Below are positions 38,997 through 47,912 of a stretch of DNA of 64,000 bases, in pieces. This DNA is from Microbulbifer sp. ALW1. Its GTDB lineage: Bacteria > Pseudomonadota > Gammaproteobacteria > Pseudomonadales > Cellvibrionaceae. The position numbers were made by a program, and so were the translations under genes. The stretch covers positions 3,388,501-3,452,500 of the forward strand of contig NZ_CP047569.1 of assembly GCF_009903625.1 (NCBI RefSeq), read 5' to 3'. Numbering within the stretch: position 1 is the first letter of the stretch; each line of letters starts with the position of its first letter. Below the pieces are notes generated by a model that was not told the origin of the DNA, made no database searches, and saw nothing but the letters and a program-made list of their open reading frames with translations.

Positions 38997-40526
38997 ATGT
39001 CCGCGCCGCCCGACGCCAAACTGTCCCAGCAGTCCAAACAGGCCCCGGAGGCACAATCGCCAATAGTACTGGGGCTAGACCCTGCAGCCAGCTTTCCCCC
39101 GAACACACCGGCCCCAGACACCCCGGCCCCAGGCAGCCCGGCACCAGCGGTGTTACTGCCGCAAATGCTCAGCCGCCACGGCATCATTTGCGGTGCCACC
39201 GGCACCGGAAAAACCGTGACCCTGCGCTATCTGGTTGAACAATTGCGTGAGCGAGGCATCGCCACCCTGGTGACCGACCTCAAAGGTGACCTCAGCGGCC
39301 TCGGCGCGGCCGGCGGCGACAGCGACAAAGTGCAGCAGCGCCTGTCACTCTTTGGTCTGGACCAACACTATTACCGGGCCTTCCCTCTCAACCTCTGGGG
39401 CCACGGCGGCCTGCCCATGCGTACCACACCCAGTGAACTGGGGCCGGAATTGATCGGGCGTATGCTGCAATTGAATGCAAACCAGCAGGGACTGTTGCAG
39501 CTGCTATTTCACATCGCCGACCAGCAGGGATTACTGCTACTCGACTGGAAAGACCTGCTCGCGCTGATCAACTACGCCGACCTGAATCGCAAAGCGCTAC
39601 TGCCGGAGTACGGCACCATCTCTCCCGCCAGCCTAGGGGCGATAAAGCGCAAGTTCCTGGCACTGCAGACCCAGGGCGCCGACACCCTCTTCGGAGAGCC
39701 GGCCCTGGATCTCAACGACCTGATCCAAAGCGATCACATTCACCTGCTGGACGCCAGTGATATGCAGCCCGCGGTGTACAGCATTCTGCTGCTCTGGCTG
39801 CTGGCAGAGCTCTACGAAAACCTGCCGGAAACCGGCGATAGCGCACTGCGTTTGGTTCTGTTTTTTGACGAGGCGCATTTGCTGTTTGACGACTTGCCGA
39901 AAACACTCCGCGGAGAAGTGGAACAAATCGTCAAGCTCATCCGCTCCAAGGGCGTGGGCATTTTTTTCATCACCCAGAATCCCCTGGATATTCCCGAGGA
40001 CATACTGGCCCAGCTCGGCAACCGGATACAGCACGCCCTGCGCGCCTACACCCCCAACGAGCAGCGTGCAGTCAAGGCCGCCGCTAACAGCTTTCGCGCC
40101 AAGCCGCACATGGATACCGCGAAAATCATCGGTGAGTTAGGCGTCGGTGAAGCGCTGGTATCCTGCCTGGACGACAACGGCGTGCCGTCACCGGTAGCGC
40201 GAGTGCTAATCCACCCACCGGCCAGCCGGCTGTCACCGCTCAACGAGCGAGAACGGGCCGCGTTATTGAAAGCCTCACCACTGAAACCGAAATACGCCCA
40301 GAAACTGGATCGGGAATCGGCCTATGAACAGTTGCAGCAACGCCGCGCACAGCTGGAAAAGGCCGGGAAATCCGTAGAGAAGGAAAACCGCCCCGCCAAG
40401 AAAGCAACGACGCCGCCAGGTGCATTGGAGAAATCGTTTAACCGGATGGCCACCAGCTTCGGGCGTCAGGTGGGACGAGAGCTGATGCGGGGGTTGATGG
40501 GCGCCCTCACCGGGCGCAAACGCTAG
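38997..40526 (+). CDS. yjgR: HerA/YjgR-family P-loop ATPase (DUF853)
   Basis: A 509-residue FtsK/HerA-like ATPase. The proline-rich N-terminus (about 1-50: repeated PAPDTPAPGSPAP) is not seen in E. coli YjgR and may be a flexible linker. Walker A is CGATGTGKTVTL (about 64-75). Walker B is LVLFFDEAHLLF (about 285), followed by sensor-like FFITQNPLDIP. The arginine-rich end (NRMATSFGRQVGRELMRG) is typical of the family. Role unknown; a DNA translocase is the usual guess. AGGA lies seven bases before the ATG. It follows the AraC gene by 98 bases on the same strand. Confidence 0.9.
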   Translation: MSAPPDAKLSQQSKQAPEAQSPIVLGLDPAASFPPNTPAPDTPAPGSPAPAVLLPQMLSRHGIICGATGTGKTVTLRYLVEQLRERGIATLVTDLKGDLSGLGAAGGDSDKVQQRLSLFGLDQHYYRAFPLNLWGHGGLPMRTTPSELGPELIGRMLQLNANQQGLLQLLFHIADQQGLLLLDWKDLLALINYADLNRKALLPEYGTISPASLGAIKRKFLALQTQGADTLFGEPALDLNDLIQSDHIHLLDASDMQPAVYSILLLWLLAELYENLPETGDSALRLVLFFDEAHLLFDDLPKTLRGEVEQIVKLIRSKGVGIFFITQNPLDIPEDILAQLGNRIQHALRAYTPNEQRAVKAAANSFRAKPHMDTAKIIGELGVGEALVSCLDDNGVPSPVARVLIHPPASRLSPLNERERAALLKASPLKPKYAQKLDRESAYEQLQQRRAQLEKAGKSVEKENRPAKKATTPPGALEKSFNRMATSFGRQVGRELMRGLMGALTGRKR

Positions 40527-40671
40527 CCGTGACGACGAAAAAACTGCGTTAAATTTGGCACCGCCGGAGGCTGGGACTTCCGTAGCTGGGCGTAGCGACG
40601 CATTGCGTGCGCCGCCAGCCCAGACAGCAGAGATGAGCACCCAGAACAGGGCTTCTTCTCGATCGCGTGTG

Positions 40672-41193
40672 TTAGCGGGCTACTGTAGCCTGCTCTTGCG
40701 TGCGGGCCTGTTGCAGCGCAGCCAGGTCCTGCAGCCACAAAATATCCGCTACCGCCACGCGCTGGCCGGTAACACGGGCCAGGGCGCTGGTGACCTGATC
40801 CAGTTTCTGCGCATCGGACTCATTTGCGTCAAAGCCCTGCTCACCGGTTACCGCCTCCAGGGGCAGCTCAATCCAGGCCTGGCCGTTCTGGTCGATCACC
40901 GGCTTGCCGTCTCTTTCCGGCGCGTCCACCGCGGTCAGGTGGCGATCAATGGCTGAGCTACCACCGGCAGGCAGGTAAATGGTGCCGTTAGTGAAGTCCA
41001 CCGCAAAGGCCACTATACCGGGCAGAATACCGAACAACAGGCCGGCACCGTCCAGAATCACCACCACCGGATCCACCCGGCCACCAGACTGCCCTTTGCG
41101 CTCGGGGTAAAGGAAATAGCCACAGGCCGTCAGGTTCAACAGCAGGGTCAACAGGCAGGAAGCGGCAATACCGCGTTTGATGGATGATTTCAT
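40672..41193 (-). CDS. Small lipoprotein of unknown function
   Basis: A 173-residue protein. The signal peptide has a clean lipobox LTAC-G (Cys about residue 24), so the protein should be lipid-anchored. The next residue is Gly, which does not mark inner-membrane retention and favours the outer membrane. Directly after the anchor comes a conserved-looking block (RVDPVVVILDGAGLLFGILPGIVAFAVDFTNGTIYLP, about 40-76), part hydrophobic. A Gln-rich tail follows (LAALQQARTQEQATVAR). GAGGA lies nine bases before the ATG. I recognise the general type (small gammaproteobacterial lipoproteins with a DFTNGTIYLP-like phrase) but not the function. Confidence 0.75.
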   Translation of the reverse strand: MKSSIKRGIAASCLLTLLLNLTACGYFLYPERKGQSGGRVDPVVVILDGAGLLFGILPGIVAFAVDFTNGTIYLPAGGSSAIDRHLTAVDAPERDGKPVIDQNGQAWIELPLEAVTGEQGFDANESDAQKLDQVTSALARVTGQRVAVADILWLQDLAALQQARTQEQATVAR

Positions 41194-41438
41194 AATTTTT
41201 ATTCCTCAGGTATTCCGATAGATGGCGGCAAGAATACCCGATTTGCCATCAGCGCCGAAAGTGGCGCCAATTGTATCTTTGTGCACCAGGTCGCAGGCTT
41301 TGCCGAATATCGCCGGTATTCTCACTGTGATCTGGCGAAGCAGCCCCCGGCCAGCCATAACCTCCGCGCAATCCCGGGTGATTTTCATCCACCACTGCAC
41401 AAGAGGAAATCAAGTTGGGGCCCAACGGAGAAACAATC

Positions 41439-42014
41439 ATGCCTTCTTTCCTGCGCTTCAGTGCCCTGGTTCTTATTTTGGGGCAGGCCGTGCTGTTAGC
41501 CTCCTGCGCCGCTCCCGGTCAGACCCGCGATGAACAGCGTCAGCACATCCAACAGACCGAACGCCAGGTGCTTGACGAGCTCTACCGCCTTAAGCCAGAC
41601 CTGCGCAGCGATCTCGCCCGCGCTCCGGGGTATGCCGTATTCAGCAACGTCAACGTCAACCTGTTGTTTGCCAGCGCTTCCACTGGCTACGGGGTCGCAG
41701 TCGGCAAGTCCGGTGAACGCACCTATATGAAAATGGGTGAAGTGGGTGTCGGCCTCGGGCTCGGGGTGAAGGACTTCCGCGCTCTGTTTGTTTTCGATTC
41801 TCCCGAAGTAATGAACCGTTTTGTGGAACACGGCTGGTCTTTCGGCGGCCATGCGGATGCCGCCGCCAAGGCACAGGACAAAGGTGTTGCCGTTGGCGGT
41901 GAAGTAGTGGCAGATGGCATGCGTGTCTACCAGCTGACAGAAAGCGGCGTCGCACTGCAGGCCACCCTCAAAGGTACCAAGTACTGGAAAGATGGTGAGC
42001 TGAACTTTGATTGA
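41439..42014 (+). CDS. Lipoprotein with SYLF/YSC84-like domain
   Basis: A 191-residue protein. The signal peptide ends at a lipobox LLASC-A (Cys about 22). The mature part includes GYAVFSNVNVNLLFASASTGYGVAV, the SYLF/YSC84 entry motif, then MKMGEVGVGLGLGVKDFRALFVF. In eukaryotes SYLF binds phosphoinositides; in bacteria the domain's role is unknown, with lipid binding suspected. A reading open from 41415 is longer, but the ATG at 41439 has GGAG eight bases upstream. Divergent from the other lipoprotein gene, sharing a 245-base region. Confidence 0.82.
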   Translation: MPSFLRFSALVLILGQAVLLASCAAPGQTRDEQRQHIQQTERQVLDELYRLKPDLRSDLARAPGYAVFSNVNVNLLFASASTGYGVAVGKSGERTYMKMGEVGVGLGLGVKDFRALFVFDSPEVMNRFVEHGWSFGGHADAAAKAQDKGVAVGGEVVADGMRVYQLTESGVALQATLKGTKYWKDGELNFD

Positions 42015-42177
42015 ACCGCTGAGTGAACTGCGGATTGAACCGCGGATTCAGCCACCACCAATCGCACCCAGGCACGCATTGGCACTACCTGTATAAACTG
42101 TCTAAAAGGTAATCGTTTTTACGCCAAGTTTCTGTTTTGGACCCGGCCTCAGCAAATGCCTGCCTAAACTTTAAACA

Positions 42178-42319
42178 GCACCTGCTGAGGAATGTCAGGG
42201 AGCAGTAAAACGTTTCTGTTGGTGCAGTAGTGGAAAGCACCGCGCAGCGACCGGGGCAGTGAGAAGTCGTCATTGGTCAGACGCCAGAAATTTTAGGGAG
42301 CAGTAGTCTCAGCAGGTGC
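42178..42319 (+). repeat. 142-base element bounded by a perfect 12-bp inverted repeat
   Basis: GCACCTGCTGAG (42178-42189) is exactly complementary to CTCAGCAGGTGC (42308-42319). Just inside, GGGAGCAGTA is repeated directly at 42198-42207 and 42296-42305. An internal GGTGC/GCACC hairpin lies near 42220-42240. No target-site duplication flanks it. It could be a folded RNA (the terminator 18 bases further would be its end) or a miniature mobile remnant. Confidence 0.5.
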
Positions 42320-42336
42320 CGCCATGGAATGGCAGA

Positions 42337-42369
42337 GGCGCGGCGTTCGTATGAGCGTCGCGCCTTTTT
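42337..42369 (+). terminator. Rho-independent terminator without an obvious gene
   Basis: GGCGCGGCG and CGTCGCGCC form a 9-bp stem (one G-T) with a 10-base loop, followed by T5. The nearest upstream plus-strand gene ended 320 bases earlier, so the terminated transcript is either a long 3' tail or a separate small RNA. Confidence 0.7.
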
Positions 42370-42641
42370 AATTTCCGACATGTTATTTCCTGCTTTTTCT
42401 GGCTGTCACCCTGCCGGATAAACACACCCACAAATACAGCGCCACCAATCTTCTCACAACGCACAGCGTCAAAATTTTGTTCTCATAAAGTCGCAACCAG
42501 CAGTGATTTCCTTCAAGCTGTCGTGGACTATCCTGTTTTTTTGACTCGAAGCTGTATCCTAAAGCCAGCACAAACGTCACTGATTTCAACGTTAACCACT
42601 TTCTCAATCACTTCCGCCCAAGATTACTGTGGAGCTCACGC

Positions 42642-43775
42642 ATGCACATCAGCAGCGCCTTTGACAGCGGCAACATCAAAGTCATCAATAAAAACAGCAG
42701 CCCAATCGAACTGGCCATCCGAATCGACAACCAGTCGGACTTTTACCAGTGGTTCCACTTTCGCCTCGAAGGTGAAGTAGGCAAATCCTATCCGCTGCGA
42801 ATTGCCAACGCTGGCAAGGCCGCCTATCCGGAAGGCTGGGAAAACTACCGGGTTTGCGCTTCCTACGACCGCCACAATTGGTTCCGCATCGATGCCGAAT
42901 ATGACGGCAAGGTACTCGATTTTACCGTTGAGCTGGATCAGCCAGGCATCTACCTCGCATACTTTGCGCCCTACTCCTGGGAGCGCCACCTGGACCTGCT
43001 GGCCTGGGCCCAATCCGACGAGCGGGTAGCGGTTGAGACCCTGGGGCAGACCCTGGACGGGCGCGATATGACCCTCCTCACCATCGGCAACCCGAAAATG
43101 GCCAAGCGCAAGGTATGGATGATTGCCCGCCAGCACCCCGGGGAATCCATGGCGGAGTGGTTTGTTGAAGGCTTTCTGGAAACCCTGCTGGAAGAATCCA
43201 ACCCCAACGCGCTCAGCCTGTTGCAAGACACGGTATTTTACGTAGTGCCGAACATGAACCCCGACGGCAGTGTACGAGGCCACCTGCGCACCAACGCCGC
43301 TGGCGCCAACCTGAACCGGGAGTGGCAATCGCCCAGCATGGAACGCAGCCCGGAGGTCTACCTGGTACGGGAACGTATGCTCGCTACCGGCGGCGATATG
43401 TTCCTCGATATTCACGGCGACGAAGCCCTGCCCTTCAATTTTGTCGCCGCCTGTGAAGGCATTCCCGGCTACGACGAGAAACATGCTGCACTGGAAAACA
43501 CCTTCAAGCAGGCGTTTGAAAAAGTCAGCCCGGACTTCCAGACCGAGCACGGCTACCCGCTGGACAAACCCGGCGAAGCCAATATGACGGTGGGAACCAA
43601 CTGGTGTGGCCATCAGTTCCGCACCCTGGCCCTCACACTCGAAATGCCATTCAAGGATAACGACCAGCTGCCAGACCCGGTTGAAGGGTGGTCACCGGCA
43701 CGCTGCCGCCAGCTTGCGCGGGACATGCTGTTCCCGATCCGTGAAACCCTCAGCGTGATGAATAAGGCAGATTAA
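42642..43775 (+). CDS. M14-family carboxypeptidase, cytosolic carboxypeptidase (CCP)-like
   Basis: A 377-residue zinc carboxypeptidase without signal peptide. The N-terminal beta-sandwich (about 1-120) carries ISSAFDSGNIKV, FYQWFHFRLEG and WENYRVCASYD, as in the N-domain of eukaryotic and bacterial CCPs. Zinc ligands are His and Glu in RQHPGESMAEW and a later His in LDIHGDEALP. The catalytic Glu is in LTLEMPFKDN. CCPs trim glutamates from protein tails; the bacterial targets are not established. GGAG lies seven bases before the ATG. It is followed by an M28 peptidase after 62 bases, probably one transcript. Confidence 0.9.
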   Translation: MHISSAFDSGNIKVINKNSSPIELAIRIDNQSDFYQWFHFRLEGEVGKSYPLRIANAGKAAYPEGWENYRVCASYDRHNWFRIDAEYDGKVLDFTVELDQPGIYLAYFAPYSWERHLDLLAWAQSDERVAVETLGQTLDGRDMTLLTIGNPKMAKRKVWMIARQHPGESMAEWFVEGFLETLLEESNPNALSLLQDTVFYVVPNMNPDGSVRGHLRTNAAGANLNREWQSPSMERSPEVYLVRERMLATGGDMFLDIHGDEALPFNFVAACEGIPGYDEKHAALENTFKQAFEKVSPDFQTEHGYPLDKPGEANMTVGTNWCGHQFRTLALTLEMPFKDNDQLPDPVEGWSPARCRQLARDMLFPIRETLSVMNKAD

Positions 43776-43837
43776 CGCACGCAGCGCTGACGCACTGAAA
43801 TCAACCAACACATATAAAACCAACAAAAGGAAACCCC

Positions 43838-45637
43838 ATGCACCTGCCAACCCATTGGCGAAGACTGGCGCTACCGCTGGCCTTTTCCGGACTGGCCGCC
43901 ATCAGCGGCTGCAGCAAAGACAGCAACACCCAGGCTCCTGCCACCGCCACTCCGGTGGAGCAGTCCAGTGAACGAGAAGCGCCGGCGGCAAAAGACATGC
44001 CGACCGCCGAGGTGATCAACAAGCCCACCCTGAGCGACGCGGAACAAACCGAAGTGGCAGAGATGGCGAAAGATCTGCACAGCCACATCGCGGTACTGGC
44101 CTCCGACAAATTCCAGGGCCGCGCCCCCGCCACCGAGGGTGAGGAACTGACGGTCAATTACCTGGCCGACGAATTCAAGAAACTCGGCCTGCAGCCAGGC
44201 GCGACCGACGACCAGGGCCAGCCCAGCTGGTTCCAGCAGGTGCCGGTGGTCGAGATGCAGATCGAAAGCACCCCGCTGGAGATCAAGGGCGAGAACTTCG
44301 ACAAATCCCTGCAGCCGCTGACCGACATGGTGGCGTTTACCCAGCATCAGATCCCCGAGAGCCAGCTGAAAGACAGCCCTCTGGTTTTTGTGGGTTACGG
44401 TATTGTCGCCCCTGAAAACGACTGGAACGATTACGCGGGCCTGAATATGCAAGGCAAGACCGCGGTTATCCTGGTGAACGATCCCGGTTACGCCACCCAG
44501 GACAAGAACCTGTTCAATGGCAACGCCATGACCTACTACGGCCGCTGGAGCTACAAGTTCGAAGAAGCCGCGCGCCAGGGTGCGGAAGGCGCCATCATCA
44601 TCCACGAAACCGGCGCCGCTGGTTATCCCTGGGAAGTGGTCAGTGGCAGCTGGTCCGGCGCCCAGATCAGCCTCGCGGCGGACGACAAGAATGCCGACCG
44701 GGTTGCGGTTGAGTCCTGGATTACCGGCGATGCCGCCAAGGCACTGTTTTCCGCCGCTGGCCTGGACCTGACCCAGGAAATGAACGCCGCCAAGCAGAAA
44801 GGCTTCCAACCCAAGCCGCTTAACCTGACAGCCAGCATTGACCTGAAAAGCAAGGTGCGCACCTCCAACTCCCGCAATGTGGTGGCCAAGGTGCCCGGCA
44901 GCAAATATCCCGACGAAGCCGTGATCTACACCGCGCACTGGGATCACCTCGGTGTAAACGATAACGCCGAAGGCCAGGACCACGTGTTTAACGGCGCCGT
45001 CGATAACGCCACCGGCACTGCCGGCCTGTTGGCCATGGCACGCCAGGTCGCCAAGCTGCCCCAGGCCCCCGAGCGCTCCATGGTGTTCGTTGCGGTAACC
45101 GCCGAAGAATCCGGTCTGCTGGGCTCCAAATACTACGCGGAAAAACCGGTAGTCCCCCTGGAGAAAACCGTAGCCGGTATCAACTTCGATGCCATGGGCG
45201 TGCTCGGCCCCATGCGCGATGTGATTGTGGTGGGCTACGGCAACAGTGAGCTCGAGAAAATGCTGGAAGCCGCTGCGGCCAAACAGGGACGTTACCTGGC
45301 ACCGGAAGACCACCCGGAGCGCGGTTACTTCTACCGCTCAGATCACTTCAGCCTGGCCAAGAAAGGCGTGCCCATGCTGTATTTTGACTCCGGCACCGAC
45401 AGCTTCGAACACGGCCGCGAGTGGGCACAAAAGAAAGGTGAGGAATATACTGCCCACGCCTATCACAAGCCCGGTGACGAGTATGACCCCCAGTGGAACC
45501 TGGAGGGGGCTGCGCTGGACCTGGCCTTGGGCCTGGATCTCGGCCTGGCGCTCGCCAACAGCCGCGACTGGCCCAACTGGTACCAGGGTAACGAGTTCCG
45601 CGCGATTCGCGACAAAAGCGCAAACACTCGCAAGTAA
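43838..45637 (+). CDS. M28-family aminopeptidase lipoprotein with PA domain
   Basis: A 599-residue exported zinc peptidase. The signal peptide ends at a lipobox AISGC-S (Cys about 25), giving an anchored periplasmic or surface enzyme. A PA-type insert (about 150-330) precedes the catalytic domain. Zinc residues are His/Asp in YTAHWDHLG, Asp in GAVDNATGTAG, Glu-Glu in VTAEESGLLGS, Asp in NFDAMGVLG and His in FYRSDHFSLAKKG, a full M28 set. It releases N-terminal amino acids from peptides; specificity unknown. AGGA lies six to seven bases before the ATG, downstream of the M14 gene. Confidence 0.92.
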   Translation: MHLPTHWRRLALPLAFSGLAAISGCSKDSNTQAPATATPVEQSSEREAPAAKDMPTAEVINKPTLSDAEQTEVAEMAKDLHSHIAVLASDKFQGRAPATEGEELTVNYLADEFKKLGLQPGATDDQGQPSWFQQVPVVEMQIESTPLEIKGENFDKSLQPLTDMVAFTQHQIPESQLKDSPLVFVGYGIVAPENDWNDYAGLNMQGKTAVILVNDPGYATQDKNLFNGNAMTYYGRWSYKFEEAARQGAEGAIIIHETGAAGYPWEVVSGSWSGAQISLAADDKNADRVAVESWITGDAAKALFSAAGLDLTQEMNAAKQKGFQPKPLNLTASIDLKSKVRTSNSRNVVAKVPGSKYPDEAVIYTAHWDHLGVNDNAEGQDHVFNGAVDNATGTAGLLAMARQVAKLPQAPERSMVFVAVTAEESGLLGSKYYAEKPVVPLEKTVAGINFDAMGVLGPMRDVIVVGYGNSELEKMLEAAAAKQGRYLAPEDHPERGYFYRSDHFSLAKKGVPMLYFDSGTDSFEHGREWAQKKGEEYTAHAYHKPGDEYDPQWNLEGAALDLALGLDLGLALANSRDWPNWYQGNEFRAIRDKSANTRK

Positions 45638-45651
45638 CTCCCTACCCGCAC

Positions 45652-45684
45652 ACAAAAAAGCCCGGAATTTCCGGGCTTTTTTGT
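45652..45684. terminator. Bidirectional terminator between the M28 peptidase and psiE
   Basis: AAAAAAGCCCGGAA and TTCCGGGCTTTTTT form a long perfect stem flanked by A and T runs. It can end both converging genes. Confidence 0.88.
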
Positions 45685-45702
45685 GTATTCCAGACAGACT
45701 AC

Positions 45703-46185
45703 CTACTTCGCCGGCTCCCGTCGTTCTTTTTTCGCCACCAGCCAATAGGTCACCCCCAGAGACAGGGTGACGACGCCGATGCCGAGAATGTACATGACGT
45801 CGATATCGTCCAGATCCATCACAATCACTTTCCGCGCAATTGCCATCAGTGCCGTAGCCAGCACCAACTGCACCGGTATGACATTGGTCCCCAGGTACAG
45901 CCGGATATTCACGAAAATCTCGATCGCAATCAGTACCAGCATAAAGGCACCGAACACATCAAAGAGGTCATTGTGATCCAGCAAGAAAACCGGTGGCGTG
46001 GATAAGCGCTGGTACATCACCAACACCACATCCGCTACAGCCCACAAAATGACCAGCGCCATCAGGATTGCCAGCACTCGCACCGAACTTCTGATAGCCA
46101 CATGCAGCATGCGGACCAGAGGATCCTCGTGCTCCTTTGGCAGCTCGTCGTGTATCAGCTCATGGGGATTGTGTTTTTCGTCCAT
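45703..46185 (-). CDS. psiE: PsiE-family phosphate-starvation-inducible membrane protein
   Basis: A 160-residue inner-membrane protein with four predicted helices: about 35-57 (VRVLAILMALVILWAVADVV), 77-97 (FGAFMLVLIAIEIFVNIRLY), 105-122 and 130-150. The phrase VIPVQLVLATALMAIARKVIVMD is characteristic of PsiE/DUF2462. E. coli psiE is in the Pho and CRP regulons with unknown function; I see no clear Pho box here. Single gene with terminators on both sides. Confidence 0.88.
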   Translation of the reverse strand: MDEKHNPHELIHDELPKEHEDPLVRMLHVAIRSSVRVLAILMALVILWAVADVVLVMYQRLSTPPVFLLDHNDLFDVFGAFMLVLIAIEIFVNIRLYLGTNVIPVQLVLATALMAIARKVIVMDLDDIDVMYILGIGVVTLSLGVTYWLVAKKERREPAK

Positions 46186-46243
46186 ATCGCGCCTCTGATT
46201 AACTCAGTTACTTATAGCGCAATCAGAGCCGTTGCGAGCAGGC

Positions 46244-46273
46244 ACAAAAAAGCCCGCTAGTTGCGGGCTTTTT
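46244..46273 (-). terminator. Rho-independent terminator after fadD
   Basis: AAAAAGCCCGC and GCGGGCTTTTT pair as an 11-bp stem with a small loop; T6 follows on the minus strand. It sits five bases beyond the fadD stop. Confidence 0.85.
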
Positions 46274-46277
46274 CTTA

Positions 46278-47912
46278 TCAGGCCGGTGTGGCCTCGACTT
46301 TCTTCAGTTCCTCGTCGCGCAATTCGCGGCGGAGAATTTTGCCAACGTTGGTTTTTGGCAGATCCTCGCGGAATTCGATATTTTTAGGCACCTTGTAGGC
46401 CGTCATATTCTCGCGACAGTAGCTCACCACTTCTTCTGCAGTAAGAGAGTCGTCGGCTTTCACCACAAACAGCTTCACGGTCTCGCCACTGCGTTCATCG
46501 GGAATGCCGACGGCCGCAGCCTCGGTTACTTTCGGGTGGGCGCTGACGATGTCTTCGATTTCGTTCGGGTAAACATTGAAGCCGGAAACGATGATCATGT
46601 CTTTCTTACGATCGACAATTTTGATGTAGCCGTCATCCTGGATCACTGCCATATCGCCGGTTTTCAGCCAGCCTTCGGAATCGATGGTATCGGCAGTGGC
46701 TTCCGGGCGCTCCCAGTAACCTTTCATTACCTGCGGGCCGCGAACACACAACTCACCCGGGGTATTGTTCGGCAAGTCGTTGCCATTCTCATCGGTAACC
46801 TTGACCTCGGTACCGGGTACCGCAATACCGACGGTGCCAAGTTGAACCGCATCGGCGGGGTTGAAAGAGACAACCGGGGAGGTTTCCGTCATGCCGTAAC
46901 CTTCGGTCACGACGCAGCCGGTCATCTGCTCCCACTTTTCAGCCGTTGCACGAGTCAACGCCATGCCGCCGGAACAGGTAGTGTGCAGTTTGCTGAAATC
47001 GAGATCGGCAAAACCCGGCGTGCGCATCAGGCCATTAAACAGAGTGTTAAGCCCCACAAAACCGGTGAAGCGCTTGCCCTTCAGGGATTTCACGAAACCC
47101 GGCATATCCCGCGGATTGGGAATCAGCAGCGAGTGGTTACCGGTGGTGAGTAAGCACATGCAGTGAATGGTAAAGGCGTAAATATGGTAGAGCGGCAGAG
47201 GCGAAATATAGTACTCCTCGCCTTCCTTCATGGAATCACCCAGCGCTTCACGCACCTGCTCCATGTTCGCGACCAGATTGCGGTTGGTCAGCATTGCACC
47301 TTTGGCGACGCCGGTTGTACCACCGGTGTACTGGAGTACCGCGATATCTTCCGGTGAACGCTGTACATCCTGGTGCGATTTGGCAGCGCCCGCAGACAAG
47401 GCCTCGCGGAAATCAACGCGATTGGCGAAGCTGAATTCCGGCACCATTTTCTTGATGTATTTGGCAACGCTGTTAATCAGCAGGCGTTTGACCGGCGGGT
47501 GTAAATCGGCAATTTCAGAAACAATAACCTGCTCTACGCTGGTCTCGGGAATGACTGCCGATGCGGTATCCGCAATGTTCGCCAGCACCACCAGTGCCTT
47601 GGCGCCGGAGTCATTCAGCTGGTGCTTGAGCTCCCGCTGTGTGTACAGCGGATTGGTGTTGACGACTGTCAGACCTGCGCGCAGCGCACCGAAGACGACA
47701 ACCGGGTACTGCAGCACATTTGGCAATTGCACCGCGATGCGGTCACCGGGCTTCAGATTGGTATTGTTCTGGAGATAGGAGGCGAAGTTGGCGCTGAGTC
47801 GGTCGATATCACCAAGGCTCAGAGTATGCCCCAGGCAGGTAAATGCCGGCCGGTCTGCGTATTTGGCCGTGGCACTGGTAAACACGTCGAGAATACTGCG
47901 ATCGATGTCCAA
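46278..47912 (-). CDS. fadD: Long-chain fatty acid-CoA ligase FadD
   Basis: A 544-residue adenylate-forming enzyme that activates fatty acids to acyl-CoA at the inner membrane, the entry step to beta-oxidation. Visible motifs are the AMP-binding P-loop QYTGGTTGVAKGA (about 190-202), MTETSPVVSFNP, and the FACS signature region TGDMAVIQDDGYIKIVDRKKDM (read in parts, about 420-441) ending in IIVSGFNVYPNE. The hinge and final catalytic Lys are in LPKTNVGKILRRELR. The start is TTG with GGAG eight to nine bases upstream. I found no PsrA-like palindrome in the 500 bases before it. Monocistronic. Confidence 0.95.
   Translation of the reverse strand: MDIDRSILDVFTSATAKYADRPAFTCLGHTLSLGDIDRLSANFASYLQNNTNLKPGDRIAVQLPNVLQYPVVVFGALRAGLTVVNTNPLYTQRELKHQLNDSGAKALVVLANIADTASAVIPETSVEQVIVSEIADLHPPVKRLLINSVAKYIKKMVPEFSFANRVDFREALSAGAAKSHQDVQRSPEDIAVLQYTGGTTGVAKGAMLTNRNLVANMEQVREALGDSMKEGEEYYISPLPLYHIYAFTIHCMCLLTTGNHSLLIPNPRDMPGFVKSLKGKRFTGFVGLNTLFNGLMRTPGFADLDFSKLHTTCSGGMALTRATAEKWEQMTGCVVTEGYGMTETSPVVSFNPADAVQLGTVGIAVPGTEVKVTDENGNDLPNNTPGELCVRGPQVMKGYWERPEATADTIDSEGWLKTGDMAVIQDDGYIKIVDRKKDMIIVSGFNVYPNEIEDIVSAHPKVTEAAAVGIPDERSGETVKLFVVKADDSLTAEEVVSYCRENMTAYKVPKNIEFREDLPKTNVGKILRRELRDEELKKVEATPA

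Larger units (their letters stand above)
42015..42641. other. Large gene-free region with inverted repeats
   Basis: The longest stretch without a gene in the window (627 bases). Near the start GATTGAACCGC occurs twice (near 42010 and 42032). It then holds the 142-base inverted-repeat element and the terminator listed separately. From 42370 to 42641 I see no feature apart from the ribosome-binding site of the M14 gene. Confidence 0.5.

Noticed and set aside
42178..42319. Integron attC site
   Set aside because: Neither the GTTRRRY core nor the matching RYYYAAC end is present at the arms.
43871..45313. Minus-strand reading frame opposite the M28 peptidase
   Set aside because: Complement of a gene with a complete zinc-site set; no independent motif.
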